Origin: Streptomyces jumonjinensis | GTDB taxonomy: Bacteria; Actinomycetota; Actinomycetes; Streptomycetales; Streptomycetaceae | Assembly: GCF_009600885.1 (NCBI RefSeq) | Contig: NZ_VCLA01000167.1 | Span: 1 to 42,811, forward strand | Reading direction: 5' to 3' | DNA: 42,811 nucleotides | Shown here: positions 24,495 through 32,323 of the stretch, in pieces | How the letters are laid out: each line of letters starts with the position of its first letter | Numbering within the stretch: the first letter of the stretch is position 1 | The notes under the pieces: model-generated | Seen by the model: only the letters and a program-made list of their open reading frames with translations | Told to the model about the DNA's origin: nothing | Database searches by the model: none | Position numbers and translations under genes: made by a program

Positions 24495-25244
24495 TCAGGG
24501 GCGGCCCACGCCGGGGCTACGCAGCCGGGACGCCTCTTCCGTCAGCGGGGCCAGCGCGCGGGCCAGCCGCCCCACCCGCCCGTCGCCGTGCTCCAGCGCC
24601 AGCAGTCCCCGTACCGCGCGGGCGGTCTCCGCGTCACCGGCGGCCGACGCGGCCAGCAGGGCGATCAGATGGTCCACCAGCCAGTCCCGCAGCTCCGGAA
24701 CCGATGGCCGCTTCTCCTCGTCCAGCCAGATCAGGGACGCCGCCTCCACCGCCGCGATCCAGGTCCGCACCAGCATCCGCAGCCGTGCGCCGTGCGGCTC
24801 CGGGCCGAGATGGGCGAGGATCTCATCGGCCGCCGCCCGGCGCACCCCGTCGACGATCGTCGTCGTACGGGAGGTCACCGCCACGCTTCCGCCGCGCAGC
24901 AGCGCGCTGAACCCGGCGTCGTGCCCGTCCACGAAGGCGAGATAGCGGTCGAGCACCCGGGCCAGCCGTTCGGTCGGCGGTCCGCTGGGCGGTTCGTTGA
25001 AGCAGCGTTCCAGCTCGTCCGCCGCCGAGCGCAGCGCCGTCTCGTACAGCTGCTGTTTGCCGCCGGGGAAGTAGCGGTAGACCAGGGGCCGGGAGACCCC
25101 CGCGGCTTCCGCCACATCGTCGAGCGAGACGTCTTCCGGCGGCTGGTGCGCGAAGAGCCTCAGCGCCGCCGCCAGAAGTTGCGTACGCCGTTCCTCGACG
25201 CTCAGCCGTCGGTAGGCACGGGCCGCTGGAGCGGGAGTGGTCAT
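24495..25244 (-). CDS. TetR-family transcriptional regulator
   Basis: A 249-residue repressor. The N-terminal helix-turn-helix is RRTQLLAAALRLFAHQPPEDVSLDDVAEAAGVSRPLVYRYFPGGKQQLYE (about 19-68), followed by an all-helical ligand-binding domain (FVDGHDAGFSALLRGG, LRMLVRTWIAAVEAASLIW). ATG at 25244. An 18-bp perfect palindrome lies 43-60 bases upstream, a good autoregulatory site. The AurF-like diiron gene ends 123 bases upstream on the same strand and may be co-transcribed, making diiron enzyme genes the likely targets. The ligand is unknown. Confidence 0.92.
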   Translation of the reverse strand: MTTPAPAARAYRRLSVEERRTQLLAAALRLFAHQPPEDVSLDDVAEAAGVSRPLVYRYFPGGKQQLYETALRSAADELERCFNEPPSGPPTERLARVLDRYLAFVDGHDAGFSALLRGGSVAVTSRTTTIVDGVRRAAADEILAHLGPEPHGARLRMLVRTWIAAVEAASLIWLDEEKRPSVPELRDWLVDHLIALLAASAAGDAETARAVRGLLALEHGDGRVGRLARALAPLTEEASRLRSPGVGRP

Positions 25245-25286
25245 GCCCGCAGCGTAACGGCACGGGCGCGGAACCGGCCCGGACGA

Positions 25287-25304
25287 GCGGGGTGTTCACC
25301 CCGC
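25287..25304 (-). promoter_or_regulatory. 18-bp palindrome upstream of TetR gene, candidate operator
   Basis: GCGGGGTGTTCACCCCGC is perfectly self-complementary. It lies in the 123-base gap between the AurF-like gene and the TetR gene, 43 bases before the TetR start. The size and position are typical of a TetR operator; it might also work as a terminator for the diiron gene. Confidence 0.5.
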
Positions 25305-25367
25305 CCCGCGCCGCGCCTTCGGCCGGCGGTGGTCCGCGCTGGGCGGCGGCGCGGCACCGTCAGGCGA

Positions 25368-26303
25368 TCAGGCGATCAGGCCGGAGCTCCGCCACAGTCT
25401 GCGGCCGGGCCCCCTCAGCACCCCGATGTCGTCCAGGAAGTCGGTCAGCCGCTTCGCCCCCGAACGCATCACCTCCCGGCGGTGTCCGCTGGCGCGCACC
25501 TGGGCCATGGCCTCGCGGCGGTCCAGGCCCACCCGGGTGTACACCTCCGGGCTGATGAAGCAGATCGAGAACACCCGGGCCGCCTGCCCGGAGCTGATCC
25601 GGGTGAGCTCCCGCTCCCAGCGCGGCGCGGTCACCATCTGGCGGCGCAGCTCCTCGCGGGCGTAGCGCACATGGCGGGCCTCCTCCACCACATGGATCCG
25701 GGTCGCTCCGCGGATCAGGGGCTGGACCCGCTCGTCGGGGAAGGTCAGCCGCTGCATCCAGTCGAGGATCTCCTCGCCGAGGAGGGTGGCGGCGAAGGAG
25801 CCCGGTGTGGTGGAGACGGTCTTCAGGATCCGGGCGAGATTGTGGTGGACCCGGGGCACGGGGTAGGCCGGGGTGCCGCCCTTCTCGATCAGCCGGGCGA
25901 ACATCATCGAGTGGCGGCACTCATCGGCGATCTCCGTCAGTGCGTAACGGACGTGATGGCTGGTCACGGGCTTGTCATAGATGTGCCGGGCCAGCAGCTG
26001 CATCAGGATGATCTCGAACCAGATGCCGAGCGTGGCGAGCGAGGCGGCCTCATGGCGGGCCAGCTCCATCCGCCGCTCCTCGGACATCCGGTTCCAGAGC
26101 GGGGTGTCGTAGAGGGAGACCAGCTCCGGCGGCCAGAACCACTTCCCCTCCGCATAGGGGGCGTCCCAGTCCAGCTCCCGGTCGGGGTCGAAGGAGTGGC
26201 GGGCCGAGGACTCCAGCAGCCGCTGGGCGACCTGCTCACGGTCCCGGAGCGGGCCGAGGGCGTCCCGCAGAAGCCGTATGTCAGGGTCGGGCACTGTGGT
26301 CAT
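25368..26303 (-). CDS. AurF-like diiron oxygenase
   Basis: A 311-residue ferritin-like diiron protein. The spacing of acidic and histidine residues reproduces the seven-ligand set of AurF, the p-aminobenzoate N-oxygenase: Glu97, Glu128 and His131 in DECRH, Glu178 in LLGEEI, then His204, Glu208 and His211 in HVVEEARH. AurF-type enzymes oxidise arylamines or other substrates with O2. No arylamine pathway gene is seen nearby, so the substrate is unknown. ATG at 26303 gives the family-like N-terminus; upstream frame is promoter DNA. It is divergent from a second diiron protein and followed by a TetR gene. Confidence 0.87.
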   Translation of the reverse strand: MTTVPDPDIRLLRDALGPLRDREQVAQRLLESSARHSFDPDRELDWDAPYAEGKWFWPPELVSLYDTPLWNRMSEERRMELARHEAASLATLGIWFEIILMQLLARHIYDKPVTSHHVRYALTEIADECRHSMMFARLIEKGGTPAYPVPRVHHNLARILKTVSTTPGSFAATLLGEEILDWMQRLTFPDERVQPLIRGATRIHVVEEARHVRYAREELRRQMVTAPRWERELTRISSGQAARVFSICFISPEVYTRVGLDRREAMAQVRASGHRREVMRSGAKRLTDFLDDIGVLRGPGRRLWRSSGLIA

Positions 26304-26492
26304 GGCGGAGTACACCTCAGTCGCGGTCGTGTGGACACCCCTGATAAGACCCTCCTTATGAGACTCTCCGTCAGTAGACTCGTCAACACCTCGAACGCGA
26401 CTTGTTGACTCCGCGTCTATCGAGTGTGAACCTGCCGTCGGTACGCTCAACATGCCCTGCGTTCACGGGATATGAGGCGAAGGAGTCGACCG
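26304..26492. promoter_or_regulatory. Shared divergent promoter region of two diiron enzyme genes
   Basis: This 189-base region is less GC-rich than its flanks. TTGACT at 26405-26410 faces the rightward gene and GTTGACGAGTC near 26377 faces the leftward gene; both are -35-like, but I see no convincing -10 boxes. The repeated AGACTC near 26352-26370 could be a regulator half-site pair. Confidence 0.35.
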
Positions 26493-27611
26493 TTGTCGAC
26501 CTACGAGCGCTATACGAGAGCCCCCGAAACCCTCGACTGGCAGGTGCCCGCATCGGGCAGCGCCCGCTTCAGCTGGGAGTACGACGAAGGCCGTGACCAG
26601 CTCCTCGCCCTCTACCAGAAGGGCAAGGACAAGCAGTGGGACGGCGCCAAGCGCATCGACTGGGAGCTGGAGGTCGATCCGTACGACGCCCTCGGCACCC
26701 CTGACGAGGCCCTCAGCATCTACGGCTCCCGCTACTGGGCGAAGATGAACGCCCGGGACCGGGCGGAGTTCCGGCGGCACGCGTCGTCCTGGCAGTTCAG
26801 CCAGTTCCTCCACGGCGAGCAGGGCGCGATGGTGTGCGCGGCGCGGATCGTGGAGTCCGCGCCCGATCTGGACGCCAAGTTCTACTCCGCGACCCAGACC
26901 ATGGACGAGGCGCGGCACGCCGAGATCTACGCCCGGTTCCTGCACGAGAAGATGGAGATGCTCTACCCCGTCAACGACAGCCTTCAGGAGCTGCTCGGCG
27001 ACACCCTGCGAGACTCCCGCTGGGACATGCCCTATCTCGGGATGCAGGTCCTCATCGAAGGGCTCGCGCTCGCGGCGTTCGGAATCATCCGGGACCTCAC
27101 CGACAAACCGCTGCCCAAGCAGATCCTCGCGTACGTCATGCAGGACGAGGCCCGCCATGTCGCCTTCGGGCGGATGGCGCTGCGCGACTACTACAAGGAG
27201 CTCACCGACGCGGAGCTGCGCGAACGCGAGGAGTTCGTCATCGAGGGCTGCCATCTGATGCGCCACCGGCTCAACGGGGTGGAGGTCCTGGAGAACTTCG
27301 GCGTCCCGCGCGCCGAGGGGCAGGAGATGTCCGAGCGCTCGGAGTATCTCCAGCTCTTCCGCAGAATGCTGTTCAGCCGGATAGTGCCCTGTGTGAAGGA
27401 CATCGGGCTGTGGGGCGAGCGGCTCCAGAAGGCCTATGTCGACATGGGCGTCTTCGAGCTCGGCGACGCCAATCTCGATCTGCTGATGGCGCAGGACGAG
27501 GAGATCGCCGAGCAGCTCGACCGGGAGCGGTTCGCGGCCGAGGAGCGGGCCAGGGTCGCCGAGGTGACGCAGGCGATCGCGGAGGGGGCCGAGGCCGCCG
27601 GATCCCCCTGA
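26493..27611 (+). CDS. Ferritin-like diiron protein, RNR-R2-like
   Basis: A 372-residue helical protein with a complete four-carboxylate/two-histidine diiron site: Glu109, Glu139 with His142 (DEARH), Glu189, and Glu219 with His222 (a second DEARH). The fold is that of the ribonucleotide-reductase-like oxidases and ferritin-like oxygenases. I chose TTG at 26493 because AAGGAG lies 7 bases before it; the in-frame ATG at 26472 would precede that ribosome-binding site. The last ~35 residues are a charged helix. It is divergent from the AurF-like gene and ends at a strong terminator. The reaction is unknown; the pairing suggests a two-enzyme oxidative step or alternative oxygenases under one regulator. 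Confidence 0.87.
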   Translation: MSTYERYTRAPETLDWQVPASGSARFSWEYDEGRDQLLALYQKGKDKQWDGAKRIDWELEVDPYDALGTPDEALSIYGSRYWAKMNARDRAEFRRHASSWQFSQFLHGEQGAMVCAARIVESAPDLDAKFYSATQTMDEARHAEIYARFLHEKMEMLYPVNDSLQELLGDTLRDSRWDMPYLGMQVLIEGLALAAFGIIRDLTDKPLPKQILAYVMQDEARHVAFGRMALRDYYKELTDAELREREEFVIEGCHLMRHRLNGVEVLENFGVPRAEGQEMSERSEYLQLFRRMLFSRIVPCVKDIGLWGERLQKAYVDMGVFELGDANLDLLMAQDEEIAEQLDRERFAAEERARVAEVTQAIAEGAEAAGSP

Positions 27612-27632
27612 TCCGCCGGGCGGGCCCGCCCT

Positions 27633-27669
27633 CACGGGTTCGGCCGGGCCGGCCTCAGCCGAACCCGTG
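27633..27669 (+). terminator. Terminator of the rightward diiron gene
   Basis: A perfect 12-bp stem, CACGGGTTCGGC with GCCGAACCCGTG, around a 13-base loop, 22 bases after the stop codon. Confidence 0.8.
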
Positions 27670-27774
27670 GGGGCGTCACATGTGCGAGCAGTGCTCACCC
27701 GAATAGGGGGCTTTGGTTTATTTCTCCTGGGTACGCTGGCCGTGTCGGACAGACTCCATCGCATGGGAGTGATC

Positions 27775-28389
27775 ATGACCGCCGCCCGCGAACCAGCGCA
27801 GGACGAGTCCTTCTCGTTGCCCCGCCCGCCGGCCGGGGGCTGGACGGCGGACGACCTCGACGAGCTTCCGGACCTTCCGCCGCATACGGAGCTGATCGAC
27901 GGGGGCCTCGTCTTCATGAGTCCGCAGACTCGCTTTCACACGCGCACCATCCACCATTTGGTGGGCGCGCTGACGGCTCAGGCTCCGGAGGAGTGGGAAG
28001 CGATCGGGGAGATGACCGTCAGGCTGGACAGGAGGAATCGTCCTGAGCCGGATGTGATGGTCGTTTCGGTGGAGGCGGATACCGGAGCCCGGCAGACCAT
28101 GTTCGAACCCGAGGACGTCCTCCTCGCCGTCGAGGTGGTCTCCGCCGACTCCGAGGAGCGCGACCGTGAGGTCAAGCCGTACAAGTTCGCCAGGGCGGGC
28201 ATTCCCCACTTCTGGCGCGTCGAGGAGAGCGAGGGGCTTCCGGTCGTCCACGTCTTCGAACTCGACCCCGCCACCCGGTCGTATGGTCTGACCGGTATCC
28301 ACCGCAAGCAGCTCACGGTGGACCGTCCCTTCCCTCTGGACATCGATCTCACGGCCGTGTATCCGCGCGGCCGGCGCGGCAGCGGCTGA
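27775..28389 (+). CDS. Uma2-family (DUF820) PD-(D/E)xK nuclease-like protein
   Basis: A 204-residue protein of the Uma2 family, common in many copies in Streptomyces and cyanobacteria. The restriction-endonuclease-like core shows TELIDGGLVFMSP at its start, PEPDVMVV (catalytic Asp) and LLAVEVVSADSEERDREVKPYKFARAGIPHFWRV, giving the PD...ExV signature with Lys in VKPYKFA. Whether these proteins cut DNA is not well established. ATG at 27775 follows GGGAG by 5 bases; an in-frame ATG at 27763 is less well placed. It is alone between a terminator and a convergent gene. Confidence 0.9.
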   Translation: MTAAREPAQDESFSLPRPPAGGWTADDLDELPDLPPHTELIDGGLVFMSPQTRFHTRTIHHLVGALTAQAPEEWEAIGEMTVRLDRRNRPEPDVMVVSVEADTGARQTMFEPEDVLLAVEVVSADSEERDREVKPYKFARAGIPHFWRVEESEGLPVVHVFELDPATRSYGLTGIHRKQLTVDRPFPLDIDLTAVYPRGRRGSG

Positions 28390-28401
28390 TCCCGGCTCGC
28401 C

Positions 28402-28423
28402 GCCCGGGGCCGCCGCTCCGGGC
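28402..28423. terminator. Weak hairpin between convergent genes
   Basis: GCCCGG and CCGGGC (6 bp) around a 10-base loop, between the Uma2 stop at 28389 and the DUF3291-like stop at 28433. Confidence 0.35.
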
Positions 28424-28432
28424 CGTTGGCCG

Positions 28433-28888
28433 TTACGCCCCCGGCGGCGGGAAGCCCGTCCGCAGGGTGAACGCCTCCGGGGTCGGGCCCTTCTCGCGGA
28501 CCAGTAGCAGCTTCTCCTCGGCCTCGCGGACGGTCGGCCGGTGCCCCAGCGGGACCCACCACATCGTGGACATGACCTCCTGGACCCGCTCGAAGAACTC
28601 ATAGCGGCGGCTCAGCAGCTCCCGGTGGAGCCCCTGGTACATAAACGCGGTCAGCGCGTCGGCGTTCCGCCACACCGACAGATTGACGAGCAGCCACTCG
28701 TCGCCGAATATCCGCTGGTCCGTCGCGTCGCCCCGGTCGTCGTCCTGGAGCCGCCAGCGGAAGCCGTCGGCGGCCTCCGCCACCGCGTTCACCGGGTCGA
28801 GACCATCGGCGAAGTCCTTCATCTCCGGCGCGTCCAAGGGGTATTTCATCCGGGCGATGTTCACCTGTGCGAGTTCATAGGAGGTCAT
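28433..28888 (-). CDS. DUF3291-like small cytoplasmic protein
   Basis: A 151-residue protein resembling the DUF3291 family, a dimeric alpha/beta-barrel (antibiotic-monooxygenase-like) fold: ELAQVNIARMKYPLDAPEMKDF at the start, the central LLVNLSVWRNADALTAFMY and a MWWVPLGHRPTVREAEEKL end. Function is unknown; relatives are annotated only by domain. ATG at 28888 has no strong ribosome-binding site. The PBP gene lies 125 bases upstream on the same strand, across a G/C-rich stretch with GGGACGCGGGC repeats, so co-transcription is possible. Confidence 0.78.
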   Translation of the reverse strand: MTSYELAQVNIARMKYPLDAPEMKDFADGLDPVNAVAEAADGFRWRLQDDDRGDATDQRIFGDEWLLVNLSVWRNADALTAFMYQGLHRELLSRRYEFFERVQEVMSTMWWVPLGHRPTVREAEEKLLLVREKGPTPEAFTLRTGFPPPGA

Positions 28889-29013
28889 GTCCGCACGGTA
28901 ATCGGACGGTGTCCGGAAGCTCCTCCTGTTTTCACCGAAGGGGCCGGGACGGGACGCGGGCGGCGCGGGACGCGGGCGGGACGTGGGCGGATCCGGACTC
29001 GGGCGGCGCGGCC

Positions 29014-30474
29014 TCACTTCCGCAGGGCCGCCGCCATCACGCTCCGGGCGATCGGGGCCGCGCTGCCGCCCCCGCTGACCCGGCTGTCCTCCGCTTCCGC
29101 GTCCTCCACCACCACCGCGACCGCGACCGCGGGCTGCGCCGCGCCGTCCGCCTGGGCCCAGGAGATGAACCAGGCGTACGGGGTCCCCGAGTTGTCCAGG
29201 CCGTGCTGGGCGGTCCCCGTCTTGCCGCCGACCGTCGCGCCCTTGATGGCCGCCTTGGCGCCGGTGCCGTCCTCGACCGCCCGCACCATCAGCCGCTGCA
29301 ACTGCTGCGCCGTCGAGGGGCTCATCGCCTGCCGGTACGGACGGACATACGTCTGGGCGACCGTGCGGGCGCCGCCCCGCGCCGTCGTCCGCTCCACCAG
29401 ATACGGCTGCTTCAGCTCCCCGCCGCCCGCCACCGCCGCCGACACCATCGCCATCTGGAGCGGGGTCGCCGCCGTGTCGAACTGGCCGATCGCGGAGAGC
29501 GCCAGCTGGTCCGGCGACATCCGGGTGTCGAAGTTCGACGGCGCGACCCAGGAGGGGATCCTCAGCCCATGGTCGTTGAAGCCGAACCGGCTCACCGCGT
29601 CCACCATCCTCCGCAGCCCGATCCGCACCCCCAGATCGGCCATCACCGTATTGCAGGACCACTGGACGGCGTACGCCAGCGAGGCGTTTCCGCAGCCCTT
29701 CGCCGTGTCGGGGAGCGAGGTGCGGGTGCCGGGCAGCACATAGGGATCCGGGGTCCCGGCCGGTGCGTCCACATCGGTGACCACCCCCGAGTCCAGCGCC
29801 GCCGCCGCTGTCACGATCTTGAAGGCGGAGCCCGGCGGATAGGTCTGCCGGATCGCCCGGTTCAGCATCGGCTGGGTGGGCGACGCATTGAGCCTCGCCC
29901 ACGCCGACTTCACCTCGCGGCCGGTCCCCGACAGCACCCCCGGATCGTAGGAAGGGCTGCTGACCAGTGCCAGCACCCGGCCGGTCGAGGGTTCGAGCGC
30001 GGCCACCGCCCCCCGCCGCCCGCCGAGTCCCTTATACGCCGCACGCTGCATCGCGGGCTCGATGGTGGTGCTGACGTCGCCGCCCGCCGGTCTGCCGCGG
30101 CTCAGCTCATGCCAGAAGGGGAACGCCCGCAGCAGCGGATCACGGCCGGACAGCACCGGGTCCTCGGCGTCCTCCACCAGCGTGGTGCCGTACGTCTGCG
30201 AGGAGAACCCGGTCACCGGCGCGTACAGCGGGCCCTGGGCGTAGGTGCGTTCGTAGCGCAGCTGCTGGCCGCTGTCCCGGGAGCCGGTGACCGTGCGGCC
30301 CGCGACCAGGATGTCGCCGCGCGGCTCGCCGTAACGGGCGATCGCCGTACGCCGGTTGGCCGGATTGCCGTCCAGTGACCCCGCGTCCACGATCTGCACC
30401 CGTGCCGCGTTGACCAGCAGCGCGGCCAGCAGCAGCAGACAGAGCGCGGCGGCCCGCCGGATGCAGCGGATCAC
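29014..30474 (-). CDS. Class B penicillin-binding protein (PBP2/PbpA-like transpeptidase)
   Basis: A 486-residue membrane-anchored transpeptidase. One N-terminal helix (AAALCLLLLAALLVNAARV) is followed by a short pedestal domain and the transpeptidase domain with SxxK (Ser216-Ala-Phe-Lys219), SxN (Ser273-Cys-Asn275) and KTG (Lys418-Gly420). It crosslinks peptidoglycan and is inhibited by beta-lactams. The size matches actinobacterial PbpA rather than the larger FtsI. Its GTG at 30474 overlaps the stop of the RodA/FtsW gene as GTGA, so the SEDS glycosyltransferase and the PBP are made together, the classic cognate pair for elongation or sporulation wall synthesis. There is no PASTA domain or associated kinase here. 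Confidence 0.94.
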   Translation of the reverse strand: MIRCIRRAAALCLLLLAALLVNAARVQIVDAGSLDGNPANRRTAIARYGEPRGDILVAGRTVTGSRDSGQQLRYERTYAQGPLYAPVTGFSSQTYGTTLVEDAEDPVLSGRDPLLRAFPFWHELSRGRPAGGDVSTTIEPAMQRAAYKGLGGRRGAVAALEPSTGRVLALVSSPSYDPGVLSGTGREVKSAWARLNASPTQPMLNRAIRQTYPPGSAFKIVTAAAALDSGVVTDVDAPAGTPDPYVLPGTRTSLPDTAKGCGNASLAYAVQWSCNTVMADLGVRIGLRRMVDAVSRFGFNDHGLRIPSWVAPSNFDTRMSPDQLALSAIGQFDTAATPLQMAMVSAAVAGGGELKQPYLVERTTARGGARTVAQTYVRPYRQAMSPSTAQQLQRLMVRAVEDGTGAKAAIKGATVGGKTGTAQHGLDNSGTPYAWFISWAQADGAAQPAVAVAVVVEDAEAEDSRVSGGGSAAPIARSVMAAALRK

Positions 30475-31904
30475 CGGCCCTCCCCGGCGGCGAGACCCTT
30501 CCCGGCGGCGAGGCCCTCCCCTGCGGCGAGGCCGTCTCCGGCGGCGAGCACCAGGGGCCCGGTGGGCTCGGGGTGTGGACGCCGGGCCGAGTCGCTGACC
30601 CGGATCAGCAGCGCCACGATGATCCAGTTGGTGACGACGGAGGAGCCGCCCTGCGCCAGGAACGGCATCGCCATGCCGGTCAGCGGGATCAGCCCCGTCA
30701 CCCCGCCGGTGATGACGAACACCTGGAGCGCGATGATCGAGGCCAGTCCCACCGCGAGCAGCCGCCCGAAGGGGTCGCGCAGACAGAGCGCGGATCTGTA
30801 GCCCCGGGCCACCAGCAGCGCGTACAGCACCAGGATCGCGGTCAGGCCCGCCAGCCCCAGCTCCTCCCCGGCGGTGGCGAGGACGAAGTCGGACTTGGCG
30901 GCGAAGCCGATCAGGGCCGAGTGGCCGAGTCCCAGACCGGTCCCCAGGAGTCCCCCGGCGCCGAACGCGAACAGCGCCTGCGCCACCTGGTTCGGGCCCT
31001 GGCCCGCCGCGATGCTGCCGAAGGGGTCGAGCCAGTCGGTGACCCGCCCGTGCACATGGGGCTCCAGAGCGCCGACCGCGAACGCCCCCGCCGCCGCGAG
31101 CGTGAGCCCCACCGCGATCCAGCCGGTCCGGCCGGTGGCGACATAGAGCATGATTACGAAGAGGCCGAAGAAGAGCAGTGAGGTGCCGAGGTCCCGCTCC
31201 AGCACCAGCACCCCCACGCTGATCAGCCAGATCGCCACGACCGGTCCCAGTACCCGGCCGGTCGGCAGTTGCAGCCGCCAGATCCGGCGGCCGGTGACGG
31301 CGAGGGTGTGGTGATTGGCCGCCAGATACGCGGCGAAGAACACGGCCAGCAGGATCTTCGCGAACTCGCCCGGCTGGAAGGAGAGCCCTGCGGCCCTGAT
31401 CCAGATCCGTGCGCCGTTCACGGCGGGGAAGAAGATGGGCACGGTCATCAGGACCAGGGCGGCGGCGACCGAGAGATACGCGTACCGCTGGAGCACCCGG
31501 TGGTCGCGGATGAGCAGGACGACGACGGTGAACAGCCCGACCCCCAGCGTGGACCAGACGAGCTGGGCGGGGGCGGCGGCCTCACCCGGGGTCGCCAGGT
31601 CGAGCCGGTGGATCAGCACCAGGCCCAGCCCGTTGAGCAGGACCGCGATCGGCAGCAGCAGCGGGTCGGCGCAGGGGGCGCGCAGCCGTACGGCGAGATG
31701 GGCGAGGAGGGCGAGCGCGCCCAGGCCCGCTCCGTAGCGGGGCATATCGCTCGGGACGGTGTGCTCCCCGGCGAGCCCGGCGACGGTGTAGCCGAGGACG
31801 GAGATGAGGACGGCGCCGGCGAGAAGACAGAGCTCGACCCCGCGCCGCCGGGCGGTGCGGGGGGCGGGCGGGGGAGCGTCCGCCGTCCTCGTCGTTGCGG
31901 TCAT
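30471..31904 (-). CDS. FtsW/RodA/SpoVE-family SEDS peptidoglycan glycosyltransferase
   Basis: A 477-residue polytopic protein with about ten to twelve membrane helices. SEDS landmarks include GARIWIRAAGLSFQPGEFAKILL, ERDLGTSLLFFG (the conserved catalytic-loop Asp), GLGLGHSALIGFAAKSDFVLATAGEELG and the C-terminal GLIPLTGMAMPFLAQGGSSV. It polymerises lipid II together with the PBP encoded by the overlapping next gene. The final ~22 residues are a six-residue repeat (GLAAGE/K/D) encoded by four in-frame 18-base DNA repeats, absent from the core family and likely variable between strains. ATG at 31904 is preferred; an in-frame ATG lies 9 bases upstream. Confidence 0.94.
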   Translation of the reverse strand: MTATTRTADAPPPAPRTARRRGVELCLLAGAVLISVLGYTVAGLAGEHTVPSDMPRYGAGLGALALLAHLAVRLRAPCADPLLLPIAVLLNGLGLVLIHRLDLATPGEAAAPAQLVWSTLGVGLFTVVVLLIRDHRVLQRYAYLSVAAALVLMTVPIFFPAVNGARIWIRAAGLSFQPGEFAKILLAVFFAAYLAANHHTLAVTGRRIWRLQLPTGRVLGPVVAIWLISVGVLVLERDLGTSLLFFGLFVIMLYVATGRTGWIAVGLTLAAAGAFAVGALEPHVHGRVTDWLDPFGSIAAGQGPNQVAQALFAFGAGGLLGTGLGLGHSALIGFAAKSDFVLATAGEELGLAGLTAILVLYALLVARGYRSALCLRDPFGRLLAVGLASIIALQVFVITGGVTGLIPLTGMAMPFLAQGGSSVVTNWIIVALLIRVSDSARRPHPEPTGPLVLAAGDGLAAGEGLAAGKGLAAGEGR

Positions 31905-32323
31905 GCCACGCAACGTAGCAAGAGCTAAGTCTTATGTCCCTTATGCTCCTTGCGTTCCCGTGTCGGGGTGTGGGGTCCGGGGTGGCCTCGCCGGGGGTGC
32001 GCGGTCCGGGCGGGATCCCGCCGGGGCACCGGCCCTTTACTGGCCGGATCCCCCGCCGGGGCGTCGGGCTTTGCCGGGGCGGATTCCCGCCGGGGCCGGT
32101 AGGCGCCTGCGGCCCCGCCGGGGTGTGCGGTCCCGACCGGATCTCCGCTGGGGCGTCGGGCCTGCCGGGGCCGGATTCCCGCCGGTGACCTCGCTGGGGC
32201 GTCGAGCCCGTGCCGGGGTGTACCTGCCCGCGACCCCGCCGGGGCGTCGGCCCCGGCCCGAGCCGGATCCCCCCGGCGACCCCGCCCGGGTGGCAAGCCC
32301 CCGCCGGGGTCGCCTCCGCGCCG
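31905..32323. repeat. Non-coding region with degenerate CCCCGCCGGGG-type repeats
   Basis: About 400 bases between a sensor kinase gene and the rodA-like gene. From roughly 31965 it is a degenerate array of GCCGGGGCGTCGG and GGATTCCCGCCGG motifs repeated every 25-60 bases; each contains a C4-GCC-G4-like mini-palindrome. The first ~55 bases beside the rodA-like gene are AT-richer, with two CATAAG copies and AAGGAG on the minus strand, and may hold its promoter. No frame here looks like a real gene. Confidence 0.55.

Noticed and set aside
24474..26408. 644-codon plus-strand frame across the TetR and AurF-like genes
   Set aside because: Antisense artefact; both minus-strand genes have clear families and catalytic residues.
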